Shown: positions 44,346 through 53,789, counted from the first letter of the stretch. The stretch is DNA of 64,000 bases from Deltaproteobacteria bacterium HGW-Deltaproteobacteria-6 (GCA_002840435.1 PHAT01000002.1:124001-188000); one strand, 5' to 3'. Notes: generated by a model not told the origin, from the letters alone. A program made the numbers and translations.

Positions 44346-45992
44346 TTACCATGGATCAACAAAAGAATGACAAGCATCCTCTTGCTTCCACGCGGGGGCG
44401 GATTTCAACCCCTGCATGATCCACTTGCGAGTGTCGGCCGGATCGATAACCGCGTCAATTTCCAGATGGGCGGCCATGTTAATGGCTTTGCCTCTTTCGT
44501 ATAACTGGCCGACCAGGAACTCGTAGAGTTCTTCGCGTTTTTGAGGATCTTCAATGGCGGCCAGTTCTTTTTTGAACCCCGCCTTGACCGCGCCCTCCAG
44601 TCCCATCCCGCCGAATTCTCCCGAGGGCCAGGCGGCCGTGAAGAACGATGCGTGGAATCCTCCCCTGGCCATGGCCATCGCGCCCAGGCCGTAGCCTCTG
44701 CGCAGCACAATGGTAAAGTAGGGTACGGTGATGTGCGAACCGACCACAAACATGCGGCAAACATGGCGAACCTGCGCGCGCTTTTCGATTTCCGGTCCGA
44801 CCATGAAACCCGGTGTGTCGCATAAAGACAGAATCGGCAGGCCGTGTGCGTTGCAAAGCTGCATCAGGCGGGCAGCCTTGTCTGCGCCTTCGGCTTCGAT
44901 GGCGCCGGCTGTGACCATGGAATTGTTGGCGATGATGCCGAACGGCCGGCCTTCAATGCGGATGAGGCCCGTGACCATGCTGGGGCCGAATTTAGGCCTG
45001 ATTTCCAGAAAAGAGTCGGTGTCCGCCAGAGCTTTGATCAGCGTCTTGACATTGTATGCCCGCTTGCGGCTTTCCGGAACCATGGTGCGCAGTTTGAGCG
45101 GGTCAGAGGCTTTCCACGATGATGTTGCACCCTGAAAATAGGAAAGATATTTTTTGGCCGTGGCGACTGCTTCCACATCGTCTTCCACTTCAATATCAAC
45201 GACGCCGTTTTGTGTCTGGACATCCATCGGGCCGACTTCCTCCGGTTTGAAGACGCCCAGGCCGCCCCCTTCGATCATGACCGGTCCGCCCATGCCGATG
45301 CTGGAATTCTTGGCGGCAATAATGATGTCACAGCAGCCCAGAAGGGCCGCATTGCCCGCGAAGCAAAACCCGGAGACAATACCGACGACCGGCACGTACC
45401 CGCTCAGCCTTGCAAATGCTCCGAAGGTGGTCAAGTCCAGTCCGGCCACCATGACGCCTTCCGCGTCGACGTCACCGGGCCTTCCGCCGCCGCCTTCCGC
45501 GAAGAAAACAACCGGCAGCCGTTGTTCATGGGCCAGATGCAGCATGCGGTCTTTTTTCTTGTGGTTGAAGTACCCCTGCGTGCCCGCCAGAACGGTATAG
45601 TCATAGGCCAGCACCATGCAGCGGGCCTTGTCATCACCAAACTGTGCGGCGTTTATGGACCCGATGCCCGCGATCATGCCGTCCGTCGGGGTTTTGGCAA
45701 TCAGGTCATCCACTGAACGCCGTCCGCGCTGTGCGGCAATGGCCAGAGCGCCGTATTCAATGAAGCTGCCGGCATCGCAAAGGTCCATCACGTTGCCCCG
45801 GGCGGTGCGCTGTTTTTTTTCTTTTCTCTTTGCGACAATGGCAGGGCGATTCTCGTCCAGACCGAAGGAATGTCTGTGGATCACCTCGGCAAGGTCGGGC
45901 CGAATGACGCTGTTGTCGGTTTTTGGTTGTCCGGCCGGCAGGTTTTTGGCCGGCGCCGCTTCGTTCTTATTTTTCTCTGTTTCCATGTGCAT
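44346..45992 (-). CDS. Acyl-CoA carboxylase carboxyltransferase (beta) subunit
   Basis: The 548-residue protein is a carboxyltransferase of the propionyl-CoA/methylmalonyl-CoA/acetyl-CoA type. The crotonase-fold halves show GSFIEYGALA, YDYTVLAGTQG, FFAEGGGGRP and in the C-terminal half LCDTPGFMVGPEIE, VLRRGYGLGAMAMA, WPSGEFGGMGLEGAV. The N-terminal 35 residues are charged. It moves carboxyl from biotin, or removes it in the sodium-pump decarboxylases. No biotin carrier or biotin carboxylase gene is in the window, so the holoenzyme and substrate are unresolved. It is about 265 bases after the CoA-transferase genes. Confidence 0.92.
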   Translation of the reverse strand: MHMETEKNKNEAAPAKNLPAGQPKTDNSVIRPDLAEVIHRHSFGLDENRPAIVAKRKEKKQRTARGNVMDLCDAGSFIEYGALAIAAQRGRRSVDDLIAKTPTDGMIAGIGSINAAQFGDDKARCMVLAYDYTVLAGTQGYFNHKKKDRMLHLAHEQRLPVVFFAEGGGGRPGDVDAEGVMVAGLDLTTFGAFARLSGYVPVVGIVSGFCFAGNAALLGCCDIIIAAKNSSIGMGGPVMIEGGGLGVFKPEEVGPMDVQTQNGVVDIEVEDDVEAVATAKKYLSYFQGATSSWKASDPLKLRTMVPESRKRAYNVKTLIKALADTDSFLEIRPKFGPSMVTGLIRIEGRPFGIIANNSMVTAGAIEAEGADKAARLMQLCNAHGLPILSLCDTPGFMVGPEIEKRAQVRHVCRMFVVGSHITVPYFTIVLRRGYGLGAMAMARGGFHASFFTAAWPSGEFGGMGLEGAVKAGFKKELAAIEDPQKREELYEFLVGQLYERGKAINMAAHLEIDAVIDPADTRKWIMQGLKSAPAWKQEDACHSFVDPW

Positions 45993-46117
45993 TGTACTCC
46001 CATGTTTGTTGAAGTATATTTATTCCGGCACGGAGTCGTCCGGTTCTTCAGCTTTCGAAATGAAGGAAGCTTATTGATCAATGCTTATAATTTTTTTCTT
46101 CGTATTTCCATATTTTT

Positions 46118-46181
46118 CCCGGCAAAACTGCCGGGGATTTTGCGCTGTCATCCAGATAGGATAGAAGTTCAATCCCCGGCA
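46118..46181 (-). promoter_or_regulatory. Overlapping alternative hairpins before the carboxylase gene
   Basis: TGCCGGGGATT (46129-46139) can pair either with AATCCCCGGCA (46171-46181, 11 bases) or with CCCGGCA (46118-46124, seven bases). The two structures exclude each other. They lie between the CoA-transferase gene and the carboxylase gene, so an attenuator-like switch is possible. No T run supports termination directly. Confidence 0.4.
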
Positions 46182-46257
46182 GGAGAACTTAAAGTGATTA
46201 TTGATTTACCGGCTGCCGCCGAAGCAGGAAACGCGGGGCTTTCCTTTCTCTGATGGT

Positions 46258-47610
46258 CTATTCGGTCTTTGCGCCGGCGTTCAGTCCGTATTTTTCAAAA
46301 ATATAGTCGTTATCTTCGCCGATGTTTGCGGAAATCCATTTCACCCGTAAGGGTGTTTTGGTCATCTTCCCGGTTGTCGGCAGTGTCACGACACCAAATG
46401 AAGGATGGGAAATTTTCGGGAAAGTTTCGCGCGCTTCCCAGTGCTCTTCCTTGAGGACTTCATCGGGCGTCAGCATTTTTGTTGTAACGGGAAGACCGCC
46501 CCCCCGCCATTTGGAACCGGCTGCTTTAACACTGTAGGCGGCGAATTTTTCGTTGATCTGCCGGAAGGTATATTTTCCGACGGCGTTTTCGACGATATGG
46601 TTGAGCTCTTTGACTTTTTCAATGTCGTCCGTGATCCGGTCGAGCAGGGTTTTCCAGTCCTCTTCAATCTTCCACTGGCCCAGAAGTTTCAGAGCCGCCC
46701 GGAAGTCCTGGTCACGGAAGCAGGCGATGGCCACGTAACCGTCCTGGCATTTGAAAAATCCGTAGGGACAAAGGCCGTAATCAAGCGTGCCGTAGCGCAG
46801 CCTCGGTTTCTTCCAGATATAGCCGATGGTCGGCGGGAAACCGACGCACGACGCATAAGCATCCGCTGTCGCAATGTCGATCATTTGCCCTTCGCCCGTC
46901 CGGCGTTTGAAGAAGGACGCCGTAAGTCCTCCGCAGGCCGCTCCAACCGCGGACGTATAACCGGCGGCATAAAATCCGGCGCGAGTCGGCCAGTTATAAG
47001 GCTCCGGCGCATCCGGGAGATCTCCGATGAGCGCGGCAAGACCGGACTCGGCCTGCGAGGTCAGATCCGTCCAGGGCATCTCGGCCATTTCTCTGCCTTT
47101 GGCCGTGTAATGCCCGTAGGGCGAAATGGCGATGTAAATCAGGCCGGGATTGAGTTCGCGCAGTTGACGGTATCCGATTCCCCACGCGTCCATCTGTCCG
47201 GGGACATAGGTTTCAATGAGCATATCCGCACGCGCAGCTAATCGCCTGAGATTGTCCTGGCCTTCGGGACTTTCCAGATCCAGCGTGATCTGGCGTTTGT
47301 TGCGGCTTTCCATCAGATAGGGGATTCCCACCCCGCTGACGTTGGCCCCGAACGGGCTCATGGCACGAGACGGGTCTCCTTCGGGAGGTTCAACCTTAAT
47401 GACTTCGGCCCCGGCTTCAGCCAGAAAACTGGCGGCGACGTTTCCGGAAAAATTGGCGTAGCTCAGATCGAGGACCATCATATCATCGAGCGCTTCCGGC
47501 TTTCCCTCGGACGTTTTCAACAGCGTCAGAATATTTTTCCAGTCGGACAGTTTGGAGGCGCCTTTTTTTTGCAGGTATCTTGAATAAACTCGCTCTTTAA
47601 TGGTCCTCAC
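46258..47610 (-). CDS. CaiB/BaiF-family CoA-transferase, second of a pair
   Basis: This is a class III CoA-transferase-type protein of about 450 residues. It has the family N-terminal segment VLDLSYANFSGNVAASFL, EVIKVEPPEGD, and a candidate catalytic Asp in PWTDLTSQAESG. The middle TGEGQMIDIATADA is characteristic. The start is uncertain: I chose GTG 47610, inside the 3' end of the preceding CoA-transferase gene, giving a 14-base overlap. It moves CoA between acids or isomerises acyl-CoA; substrate unknown. It is last in the liv-CoA-transferase operon. Confidence 0.85.
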   Translation of the reverse strand: MRTIKERVYSRYLQKKGASKLSDWKNILTLLKTSEGKPEALDDMMVLDLSYANFSGNVAASFLAEAGAEVIKVEPPEGDPSRAMSPFGANVSGVGIPYLMESRNKRQITLDLESPEGQDNLRRLAARADMLIETYVPGQMDAWGIGYRQLRELNPGLIYIAISPYGHYTAKGREMAEMPWTDLTSQAESGLAALIGDLPDAPEPYNWPTRAGFYAAGYTSAVGAACGGLTASFFKRRTGEGQMIDIATADAYASCVGFPPTIGYIWKKPRLRYGTLDYGLCPYGFFKCQDGYVAIACFRDQDFRAALKLLGQWKIEEDWKTLLDRITDDIEKVKELNHIVENAVGKYTFRQINEKFAAYSVKAAGSKWRGGGLPVTTKMLTPDEVLKEEHWEARETFPKISHPSFGVVTLPTTGKMTKTPLRVKWISANIGEDNDYIFEKYGLNAGAKTE

Positions 47611-48955
47611 CCCCTTCGTAATTAAAAATTTTATCCTTGGCCAGATCGTGATAAATCGGCGGTCTCTGGCCGACCCGATAATCCCAGGTTCCCACAACCC
47701 TTTCTTTTTCGAGGGCCTTGATCTGATCCTCCGTCAATCCCAGAATTTTCTTGAAGACATAGCGGTTGTGATAACCCAGCGGCCGGGTCAGCCACTTGAT
47801 CCGGCCGGGCGTCTTGCTTAGCATGGCGATGGGACCCTCCACGAGCAGTTTTTTATACATGTCGTCTTCAAAGAGAATGGCGCTGCCTCTCTCTCTGCGC
47901 CACGGATCCTCGCTGATCTGCACATCGTCCATGACTTCGGATGCGGCAAAGCGATGCTTGCGGGCCAGTTCGGTGATTGCGGATGCATCTGTGGTGCCGG
48001 CCCATTCTTCAAGCACTTTGTTTAACGTCAGCGCATTTTCTTTTTTAAGCCTGTCTGCGGCTTTTTTATATGCTTCATTGCGGGCCAGGTCATCACGGCC
48101 CAGCGCTTTGCACAGGGACTGGAACTGCTTATCCGTGGCAATGGCGACGGCCAGGAATTTTCCGTCACGCGTCTTGAATATCCCCGAGGGGGAAGTGGTC
48201 GGGTCCATATTGCCGGTGCGCCCCAGGTTTTCTCCGGTCGCGTCATGGTAAGTGAAATGGCTGAGCGTCCTCATCAGGATTTCCGCCTGACAGCCGTCGA
48301 TATACTGTCCCTCTCCCGATCGTTCCCGGTAATTGAGCGCGATGAGGATGAGCATGGCCGCGTAATAGGCCGGGAAAAAATCACCGAAGAAATCGGGAAC
48401 TTTAAAATATTTATCCGTATCCGGATGACCGGTGACGGACAGGACGCCGCTTGCGCCCTGAGCCAGCAGATCCCAGCCCGGCGCATACCGCCGCGGGCCG
48501 AATTGCCCGTAGGTGCTGAGGCTGGCGTAAATGACTTTTGGATTAGTCTTGCTGACCTGGGAATAGCCGATGCCCCAAGCCTCCACGGTTCCGGAGGTGA
48601 AATTTTCGATGATGACGTCGGCTTTTTCGGCAAGCTGAAGGATCAGATCCTTGCCCTTCGGTTTCTTGACGTCAATGCCGACAAAATATTTGCCCGGATT
48701 GATGAAATGCCACAGGGGATTGGAGTGTTTCCAGTATTTGCCCCAGTAGGTTCCGCCCCGCCAGTAGTCGCCCTGATGGGGAACTTCCACCTTGATCACT
48801 TCGGCGCCGTACTGCCCCAGAAACTTTGCCGCCGTCGGGCCAAAGATCATATGGGACAGGTCAAGAACCCGGATGCCTTTGAGCGCTTCCGCTTTTTTGC
48901 CGATATCCTCCCGGGCAAAAAGCTTGTCTGTAAAATTAAAATAATCTTCTGTCAT
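47597..48955 (-). CDS. CaiB/BaiF-family CoA-transferase, first of a pair
   Basis: The 452-residue class III CoA-transferase-type protein has LKGIRVLDLSHMIFGPTAAK, AEVIKVEVPHQGD, IIENFTSGTVEAWGIGY, candidate catalytic Asp in YAPGWDLLAQGASG, and GEGQYIDG. It starts two bases after livF and its end overlaps the next CoA-transferase gene. Two adjacent members could form a heteromer, as in some succinyl-CoA:aromatic-acid CoA-transferases; this is inference. The direct link to a liv importer suggests that the imported acid is activated by CoA transfer. Confidence 0.9.
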   Translation of the reverse strand: MTEDYFNFTDKLFAREDIGKKAEALKGIRVLDLSHMIFGPTAAKFLGQYGAEVIKVEVPHQGDYWRGGTYWGKYWKHSNPLWHFINPGKYFVGIDVKKPKGKDLILQLAEKADVIIENFTSGTVEAWGIGYSQVSKTNPKVIYASLSTYGQFGPRRYAPGWDLLAQGASGVLSVTGHPDTDKYFKVPDFFGDFFPAYYAAMLILIALNYRERSGEGQYIDGCQAEILMRTLSHFTYHDATGENLGRTGNMDPTTSPSGIFKTRDGKFLAVAIATDKQFQSLCKALGRDDLARNEAYKKAADRLKKENALTLNKVLEEWAGTTDASAITELARKHRFAASEVMDDVQISEDPWRRERGSAILFEDDMYKKLLVEGPIAMLSKTPGRIKWLTRPLGYHNRYVFKKILGLTEDQIKALEKERVVGTWDYRVGQRPPIYHDLAKDKIFNYEGGEDH

Positions 48956-48957
48956 GG

Positions 48958-49662
48958 TTACATTCCTATATAAGCTTTTTTAACCAGTTCGCTGTTCAGC
49001 AGAAATTCACTGGTTCCCGTGAGCACGATATGACCATCCTGCATCACATAACCCCGGTTGGCGATTTCCAGGGCATACAACGCATTTTGTTCCGACAGAA
49101 GCACGGTAATGCCTTCGTCGGGGAACGTTTTGATCACGTCGTAAATCTGCGACATGATGAGCGGACTCAGTCCCAGGGAGGGCTCATCGATCATCAGGAG
49201 TTTTGGCCGGGCCATTAATCCCCGCGCAATGACCAGCATCTGCTGCTCTCCACCGCTCATCAGGCTTGCCCGCTGATTGGTGCGCTCATTCAGGATGGGG
49301 AACAGGGTATAGACCTTTTCCAGCATTTCCCTGCGCTTTTTCCAGGCTTTTTTCGTGCTGGCGCCCATCAACAGATTTTCTTTGACGCTCAGGTAAGGGA
49401 AAATTTTTCTTCCCTCGGGGATCTGGGATATACCGAGATTGACAATCCGGTCGGAAGACAGATGCTGAATGGGTTCCCCCAGAAAGGAAATGGTTCCCGA
49501 TTTGGCGGGCAGCACCCCGGAGATGTTGTTGAGCAGGGTTGTTTTTCCCGCCCCGTTGGCGCCGAGAAGCGCGACAAGTTCGCCTTCCCGGATTTCCAGA
49601 TTCACATCGTGAAGGACGGGGATCACGCCATAGGCCGCATTCAGATCTTTAATGTTGAGCAT
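48958..49662 (-). CDS. livF: Branched-chain amino acid-type ABC transporter ATPase LivF
   Basis: The 234-residue cytoplasmic ATPase has Walker A GANGAGKTT, a normal signature SGGEQQ and Walker B LLMIDEPSLGL. It pairs with LivG below LivH/LivM. It overlaps livG by 14 bases, showing coupling. liv-type importers carry branched-chain amino acids but also many organic acids and aromatics; the substrate here is not known. Confidence 0.95.
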   Translation of the reverse strand: MLNIKDLNAAYGVIPVLHDVNLEIREGELVALLGANGAGKTTLLNNISGVLPAKSGTISFLGEPIQHLSSDRIVNLGISQIPEGRKIFPYLSVKENLLMGASTKKAWKKRREMLEKVYTLFPILNERTNQRASLMSGGEQQMLVIARGLMARPKLLMIDEPSLGLSPLIMSQIYDVIKTFPDEGITVLLSEQNALYALEIANRGYVMQDGHIVLTGTSEFLLNSELVKKAYIGM

Positions 49663-50383
49663 ATTTCGCTCCTAGGTAGGCCTCGATAATTTTGGGGTCC
49701 GAGGTGACTTCTTTGGGCGGACCTTCCGCGATCTTTTTGCCGTATTGAAGAACAACCACCCGCTGGGTCGCGTTCATGATGATTTTCATGACGTGTTCGA
49801 TCCACAGGATGGTAAAGGCAAACTGTTCCTGAGCGCTCCAGATCATATCCAGCGCGTGTGACGCTTCCGTGGGATTGAGGCCCGCCATGACTTCGTCCAG
49901 AAGCAGGAGCTTCGGCGTCGTGGCCAGAGCACGGGCAAGCTCCAGCATGCGCAGTTCATAAAGATTCAGATCGCGCGCCAGCGTGTCGCGCTTGGAGAAG
50001 AGCCCCACGAATTCCAGATAGTAGGAGGCCTCCAGAGCCGCATCGGGAACGCTCATGTTGGGGCGATATTTTCCGTTTAAGACGCCGACCATCACTCCGG
50101 CCAGGGCGGTCATGGACTCAAAGGGTTGGGGAATCTGATAGGTTCGGGAGATGCCCAGCTTGCAGATTTTATGGCTGGGAAGGCCTGTGATATCCGTTCC
50201 GTCGAAACGGATAGACCCCTGGTCCGGCGTGTAAATACCGCAGATCAGGTTGAGCATCGTCGTCTTCCCGGCGCCGTTGGGCCCGATCAAACCAACGACC
50301 TCCCCCTCGGCGACATTGAAACTGACGTCGCTCACGGCGGCAAGCCCTCCGAAATTTTTTGATACAGTTGTTATCTCCAGCAC
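49649..50383 (-). CDS. livG: Branched-chain amino acid-type ABC transporter ATPase LivG
   Basis: The 244-residue ATPase has Walker A GPNGAGKTT and Walker B LLLLDEVMAGL, with Val after the catalytic Glu instead of Pro. The ABC signature is altered: where LivG normally has an LAYGQ-like motif, it reads NLYELRMLELARAL, without the signature Gly. LivF in the same complex has a normal signature, so one ATP site may be degenerate. It is four bases after livM and overlaps livF. Confidence 0.94.
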   Translation of the reverse strand: MLEITTVSKNFGGLAAVSDVSFNVAEGEVVGLIGPNGAGKTTMLNLICGIYTPDQGSIRFDGTDITGLPSHKICKLGISRTYQIPQPFESMTALAGVMVGVLNGKYRPNMSVPDAALEASYYLEFVGLFSKRDTLARDLNLYELRMLELARALATTPKLLLLDEVMAGLNPTEASHALDMIWSAQEQFAFTILWIEHVMKIIMNATQRVVVLQYGKKIAEGPPKEVTSDPKIIEAYLGAKYAQH

Positions 50384-50387
50384 AGCG

Positions 50388-51431
50388 CTATTCTCTCCTT
50401 ACATGCAGTTTTGGAAAATAATCCCGGGGGCGTCTTTTTTTATAGAGACCCCACAGTCCTTCTCCGCGCGGTAGAAAAACAATCAGGGCAATCAGAATCA
50501 AAGGGAACACGAAATAGTTTACAGGACCGAGCCCCCTCAACGAATCTTCGACGATGGAAATCAGGTAGGCTCCGGGGATGGCGCCATAGAGGAAAGCTCT
50601 TCCCCCGACGATGACGATGATCAGAATTTTGGTCATGAATTCCAGAGGGAGATACGTCACGCCGGCGAAGGTACGGAAGGTATGGACGATAAACCAGCCC
50701 ACGATTCCGGTCAGGATGGACGGCGCCACATAGAAAAAAACTTTGTAGGCGTTTACGTTCACCCCCATCATGCGGGCCACATTTTCATTTTCGTTGACCG
50801 CCGCCATGCTGATGCCGATCCGGGACCGCACCGTGCGATCACAGAACAGAAGATATATCAGCATTAAAAAAAGGGATAAATAGTAATAAGCGATATAATT
50901 CCAGGAAACTTTTTCAAATGTCAAAAGCGGGCTCATTCCCACAAGGCCCACTTCCCCGCGAAAGAGGTCTCCCCAGATGTAGGTGACATCCAGGAAGGTC
51001 AGCGGCAGAATCAGGGTGATGAGGGAAAAATATAGTCCTTTGGCGATCAGGGTGGTCGGGCTCAAAATGAGCGAGATGACCGCGCAGACGGTAATCGTTG
51101 CCGCAAGCGTCATCGCCGGACTCCAGCCGAAATGGAGATTCAGAAGCGCGGCGGTATAGCCGCCGATTCCCAGATAGAGCTGCGGACCGAAATTCACCCG
51201 CCCCGTCCCCAGCATTTGCAGAGCCAGCGGAATGGCCAGGGCCGCATAAAGATTGGCTGTGGTGATCATCGTCAGGATGTTGGGATAGGAATAAACGAAG
51301 ACCGGCAGAATGAGCAGGATGCTGATCCCGATGGTCGGATTTCGCCAGTAGCGCGGTTCAATCACCCATTCCGTTTTCTTGTCTCGAAAGCGCACGACGA
51401 TGCGATCGCGGCGTAATTCAAAATTTACCAT
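50388..51431 (-). CDS. livM: Branched-chain amino acid-type ABC transporter permease LivM
   Basis: The 347-residue inner-membrane permease has about ten membrane helices. The typical region AAVNENENVARMMGVNVNAYKVFFY, shortened here to its opening AAVNENENVARMMGV, is the cytoplasmic EAA-like loop docking LivG/LivF. A hydrophilic N-terminal stretch (about 30 residues) precedes the first helix. It overlaps the end of livH by seven bases. Confidence 0.94.
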   Translation of the reverse strand: MVNFELRRDRIVVRFRDKKTEWVIEPRYWRNPTIGISILLILPVFVYSYPNILTMITTANLYAALAIPLALQMLGTGRVNFGPQLYLGIGGYTAALLNLHFGWSPAMTLAATITVCAVISLILSPTTLIAKGLYFSLITLILPLTFLDVTYIWGDLFRGEVGLVGMSPLLTFEKVSWNYIAYYYLSLFLMLIYLLFCDRTVRSRIGISMAAVNENENVARMMGVNVNAYKVFFYVAPSILTGIVGWFIVHTFRTFAGVTYLPLEFMTKILIIVIVGGRAFLYGAIPGAYLISIVEDSLRGLGPVNYFVFPLILIALIVFLPRGEGLWGLYKKRRPRDYFPKLHVRRE

Positions 51432-52300
51432 AAGGTTTCTCCTGCAAAAATACCACCGCGCCGATAAATCATCACAACCAGAGTAACAATCAAGGCGGCA
51501 AGCCCCATGAAACGGGACACAAAGATGAAGCTGACCGAGGCATGAATGAATCCGATCAGGTAAGAAGCAACAATACTTCCCTTGAGATTGCCTAAACCTC
51601 CGAGAATGGAAATCAGCATGGCGGTCATGAGCAGCGATGCGCCCATGAACGGATCAACCCCCCAGAAAGGCGCGATCACAATCAGGCAGATGGTGGGAGG
51701 GATCACCGAGAGGATCATGGCCAGATAGTACATCCGGTTGACATTTGCCCCCATGAGCATGGCAGCGGGCAGGTTCTGGCTGATGGCCCGAATGATCAGG
51801 CCGATTCTTGTTTTCATAAACCAGACCACATAGACGGCCGTCACCAGAATTCCTGTCAGCGCCGCAATAACCATCTGGTAGGCGATGGTGACGGAGCCTA
51901 CGGACAGAACATCATCGATGATGGTTGAAGGAATACTGACGCCGGCTGTGACCGGATACAGATAGTTGGCCAGATGGGCGACGGCGAGAAAAATGAGGAT
52001 GGAAAGGGTCAGGAGAATTTCCTCCTCTTCCAGATAGCGCTGAAAGACGCCTTTGTAGAAGACAAGCAGGGCAAAGGCGCACTGGACCAGCATCATGAGC
52101 AGGATGCTGGGCACCAGCCCCAGATGTGCTTCCTCCATAAAAGCCCAGGTCACATAAGCGGCTAAAACAAAGACGACGCCGTATCCCAGATGGAAGATGC
52201 GGAGCACCCCGCAGATGAGCGAGAAGCCCAGCGATATCAAAAGATAGATGGAACCCCAGATGACGGTGTAAATGATAATCTGCAGAAGAATATTACTCAT
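51425..52300 (-). CDS. livH: Branched-chain amino acid-type ABC transporter permease LivH
   Basis: The 291-residue inner-membrane permease has about eight membrane helices. The coupling loop carries RIGLIIRAISQNLPAAMLMG. ISILGGLGNLKGSIVAS is the typical end segment. It is the first permease gene, 160 bases after the binding-protein gene, with a strong hairpin in that gap. No strong ribosome site is seen before ATG 52300. Confidence 0.94.
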   Translation of the reverse strand: MSNILLQIIIYTVIWGSIYLLISLGFSLICGVLRIFHLGYGVVFVLAAYVTWAFMEEAHLGLVPSILLMMLVQCAFALLVFYKGVFQRYLEEEEILLTLSILIFLAVAHLANYLYPVTAGVSIPSTIIDDVLSVGSVTIAYQMVIAALTGILVTAVYVVWFMKTRIGLIIRAISQNLPAAMLMGANVNRMYYLAMILSVIPPTICLIVIAPFWGVDPFMGASLLMTAMLISILGGLGNLKGSIVASYLIGFIHASVSFIFVSRFMGLAALIVTLVVMIYRRGGIFAGETLW

Positions 52301-52418
52301 AGGGTCTGCGCCACCCCCTTTTGTTGTCTGAAGCTGTCTGATTTGACGTTACTGATTTTAAAAAAATGCATGCAACACCGGATCGTCCCAAAGGAAAAAA
52401 ATCAATAAACTTGTGTAT

Positions 52419-52455
52419 CGGGGAATCCGCGCGCAAGATGAGCGCGGATTCCCCG
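52419..52455 (-). repeat. Stable hairpin between the binding protein and permease genes
   Basis: A 14-base perfect stem (52419-52432 with 52442-52455, core GGGGAATCCGCGC) surrounds a nine-base loop seven bases past the binding-protein stop. There is no T run. Such hairpins often protect the upstream message and set higher binding-protein levels. Confidence 0.65.
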
Positions 52456-52461
52456 CACGTT

Positions 52462-53721
52462 TTATTTCCGCAAATCTTTCGGTGCTTTGTATTCAGCCAT
52501 TTTATATTTCAGAGGATAGATGACTTTCATTTCACCTGCCTGCCACTGGACGATGGGCGTCACATACTTGGGAGGGGGAAGGTTGTAGTGGAATTTTGCA
52601 TTCCAGCCGATGGTGCCCAGAACGGCCACTTCTTCGACCTGTTCCAGCTGCTTAATCAGATTGTCGATGTTTCCCGTTCCTCCGGCTTTTTCGATGGCTT
52701 TCTTGAAACCGTAAATGGTGTCGTAAGTGGTATGGGAACCGAAAATGGGGCCGACTTTATAATTTTTAACCAGATTATCCATGAACGGAATCGTTTTGGG
52801 CGTAATGGGGACTCTGACCAGAGAGGAGCCAACCATGACGCCGTTTACTTTGCCTTCGGTCATTTTCCAGATCGGGGGCATTCCGGCGAGTCCTCCCCAG
52901 ATAAATACGGGGATGTTCCGGGCGCTGGATTGAGACCACTGTTTGATAAAGGCCGGCTGATCAATGTAACCGACGACGCAATCGATGAGATCGGCTCCGG
53001 ATTTGGCGATCTCTTCAAAGATGGGGTTAAACATTTTCTGATCGAGGGACGTGGTTGTCTGATAAACAACATTGACCCCCTTCTTTTTGTAAATATCAGG
53101 CAGGGATGGTGAAACATTGGGGATGCCCATACGCAAAGGCTTGGTCCATTCCATGTCTTCATAAAGGATGGCTACTTTTTTGGCTTTAATCTGATTTTTG
53201 AAGCAGTCGATGTTGTCCGGCGCCAGAATCTTCAGGTAGTTGGTCGAGATGGCATAGTACGTCTGGAATCCGAACCGGTATTTTTTATAGTTGTCGCGTA
53301 CGCGATGCCAGATGTCATCTCCGGAACCGATTGTGCTGAAGAAGATGTGCGGATATTCGGGAAACAATTCCGCGCCGATCTCCATGCCGGCCACGCCCAT
53401 TTCCACCTTTTCCCCGATGAAAACAGCGAGCACGCGGTCGCTCATCACCAGTTTCTTGTAAATTTCCACACATTTGGGGATTTCACCTTTGGTGTCTTCA
53501 ACGATGAGTTTGATTTGCCGTCCCCCAATGCCGCCTGCTTTATTGATTTCATCAACAGCCATGGTAGCGGCGCCTTTGGCGCTGAGCGAGAAGGGCGCGG
53601 ACATATTTCCCATGAAGCCGATTTTAATCGGTCCCTTGGTATCCGGGCTGGCAGCCCATGCTCCTGTGGTGATTAGCAGAAAAACTAAAACCATTCCGGC
53701 AAACAGATGTATCTTTTTCAT
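52462..53721 (-). CDS. ABC transporter periplasmic substrate-binding protein (Liv type)
   Basis: The 419-residue protein has a signal peptide (cleavage after GAWA) and a Leu/Ile/Val-binding fold, family PBP type 1. GPIKIGFMGNMSAPFSLSAK and AVDEINKAGGIGGRQIKLIV mark the first lobe. The binding pocket residues cannot be assigned with confidence. It leads the liv operon behind a clear promoter. The family binds amino acids, aromatic acids and urea-like compounds; the neighbouring CoA-transferases favour an acid. Confidence 0.92.
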   Translation of the reverse strand: MKKIHLFAGMVLVFLLITTGAWAASPDTKGPIKIGFMGNMSAPFSLSAKGAATMAVDEINKAGGIGGRQIKLIVEDTKGEIPKCVEIYKKLVMSDRVLAVFIGEKVEMGVAGMEIGAELFPEYPHIFFSTIGSGDDIWHRVRDNYKKYRFGFQTYYAISTNYLKILAPDNIDCFKNQIKAKKVAILYEDMEWTKPLRMGIPNVSPSLPDIYKKKGVNVVYQTTTSLDQKMFNPIFEEIAKSGADLIDCVVGYIDQPAFIKQWSQSSARNIPVFIWGGLAGMPPIWKMTEGKVNGVMVGSSLVRVPITPKTIPFMDNLVKNYKVGPIFGSHTTYDTIYGFKKAIEKAGGTGNIDNLIKQLEQVEEVAVLGTIGWNAKFHYNLPPPKYVTPIVQWQAGEMKVIYPLKYKMAEYKAPKDLRK

Positions 53722-53747
53722 CGTGCTCCCTCCCTGTTTTTTAAATT

Positions 53748-53762
53748 TTTCTTGACAAGAAA
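53748..53762. promoter_or_regulatory. Perfect palindrome in the livJ leader, candidate operator
   Basis: TTTCTTGACAAGAAA is a 15-base palindrome with one central base, between the predicted start of transcription and the ribosome site of the binding-protein gene. It shares TTTCTTGACAAG with 58130-58141. The divergent TetR regulator is a candidate binder (inference). Confidence 0.5.
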
Positions 53763-53789
53763 CCCACTTGGTAAGACTCTATAACGGTC

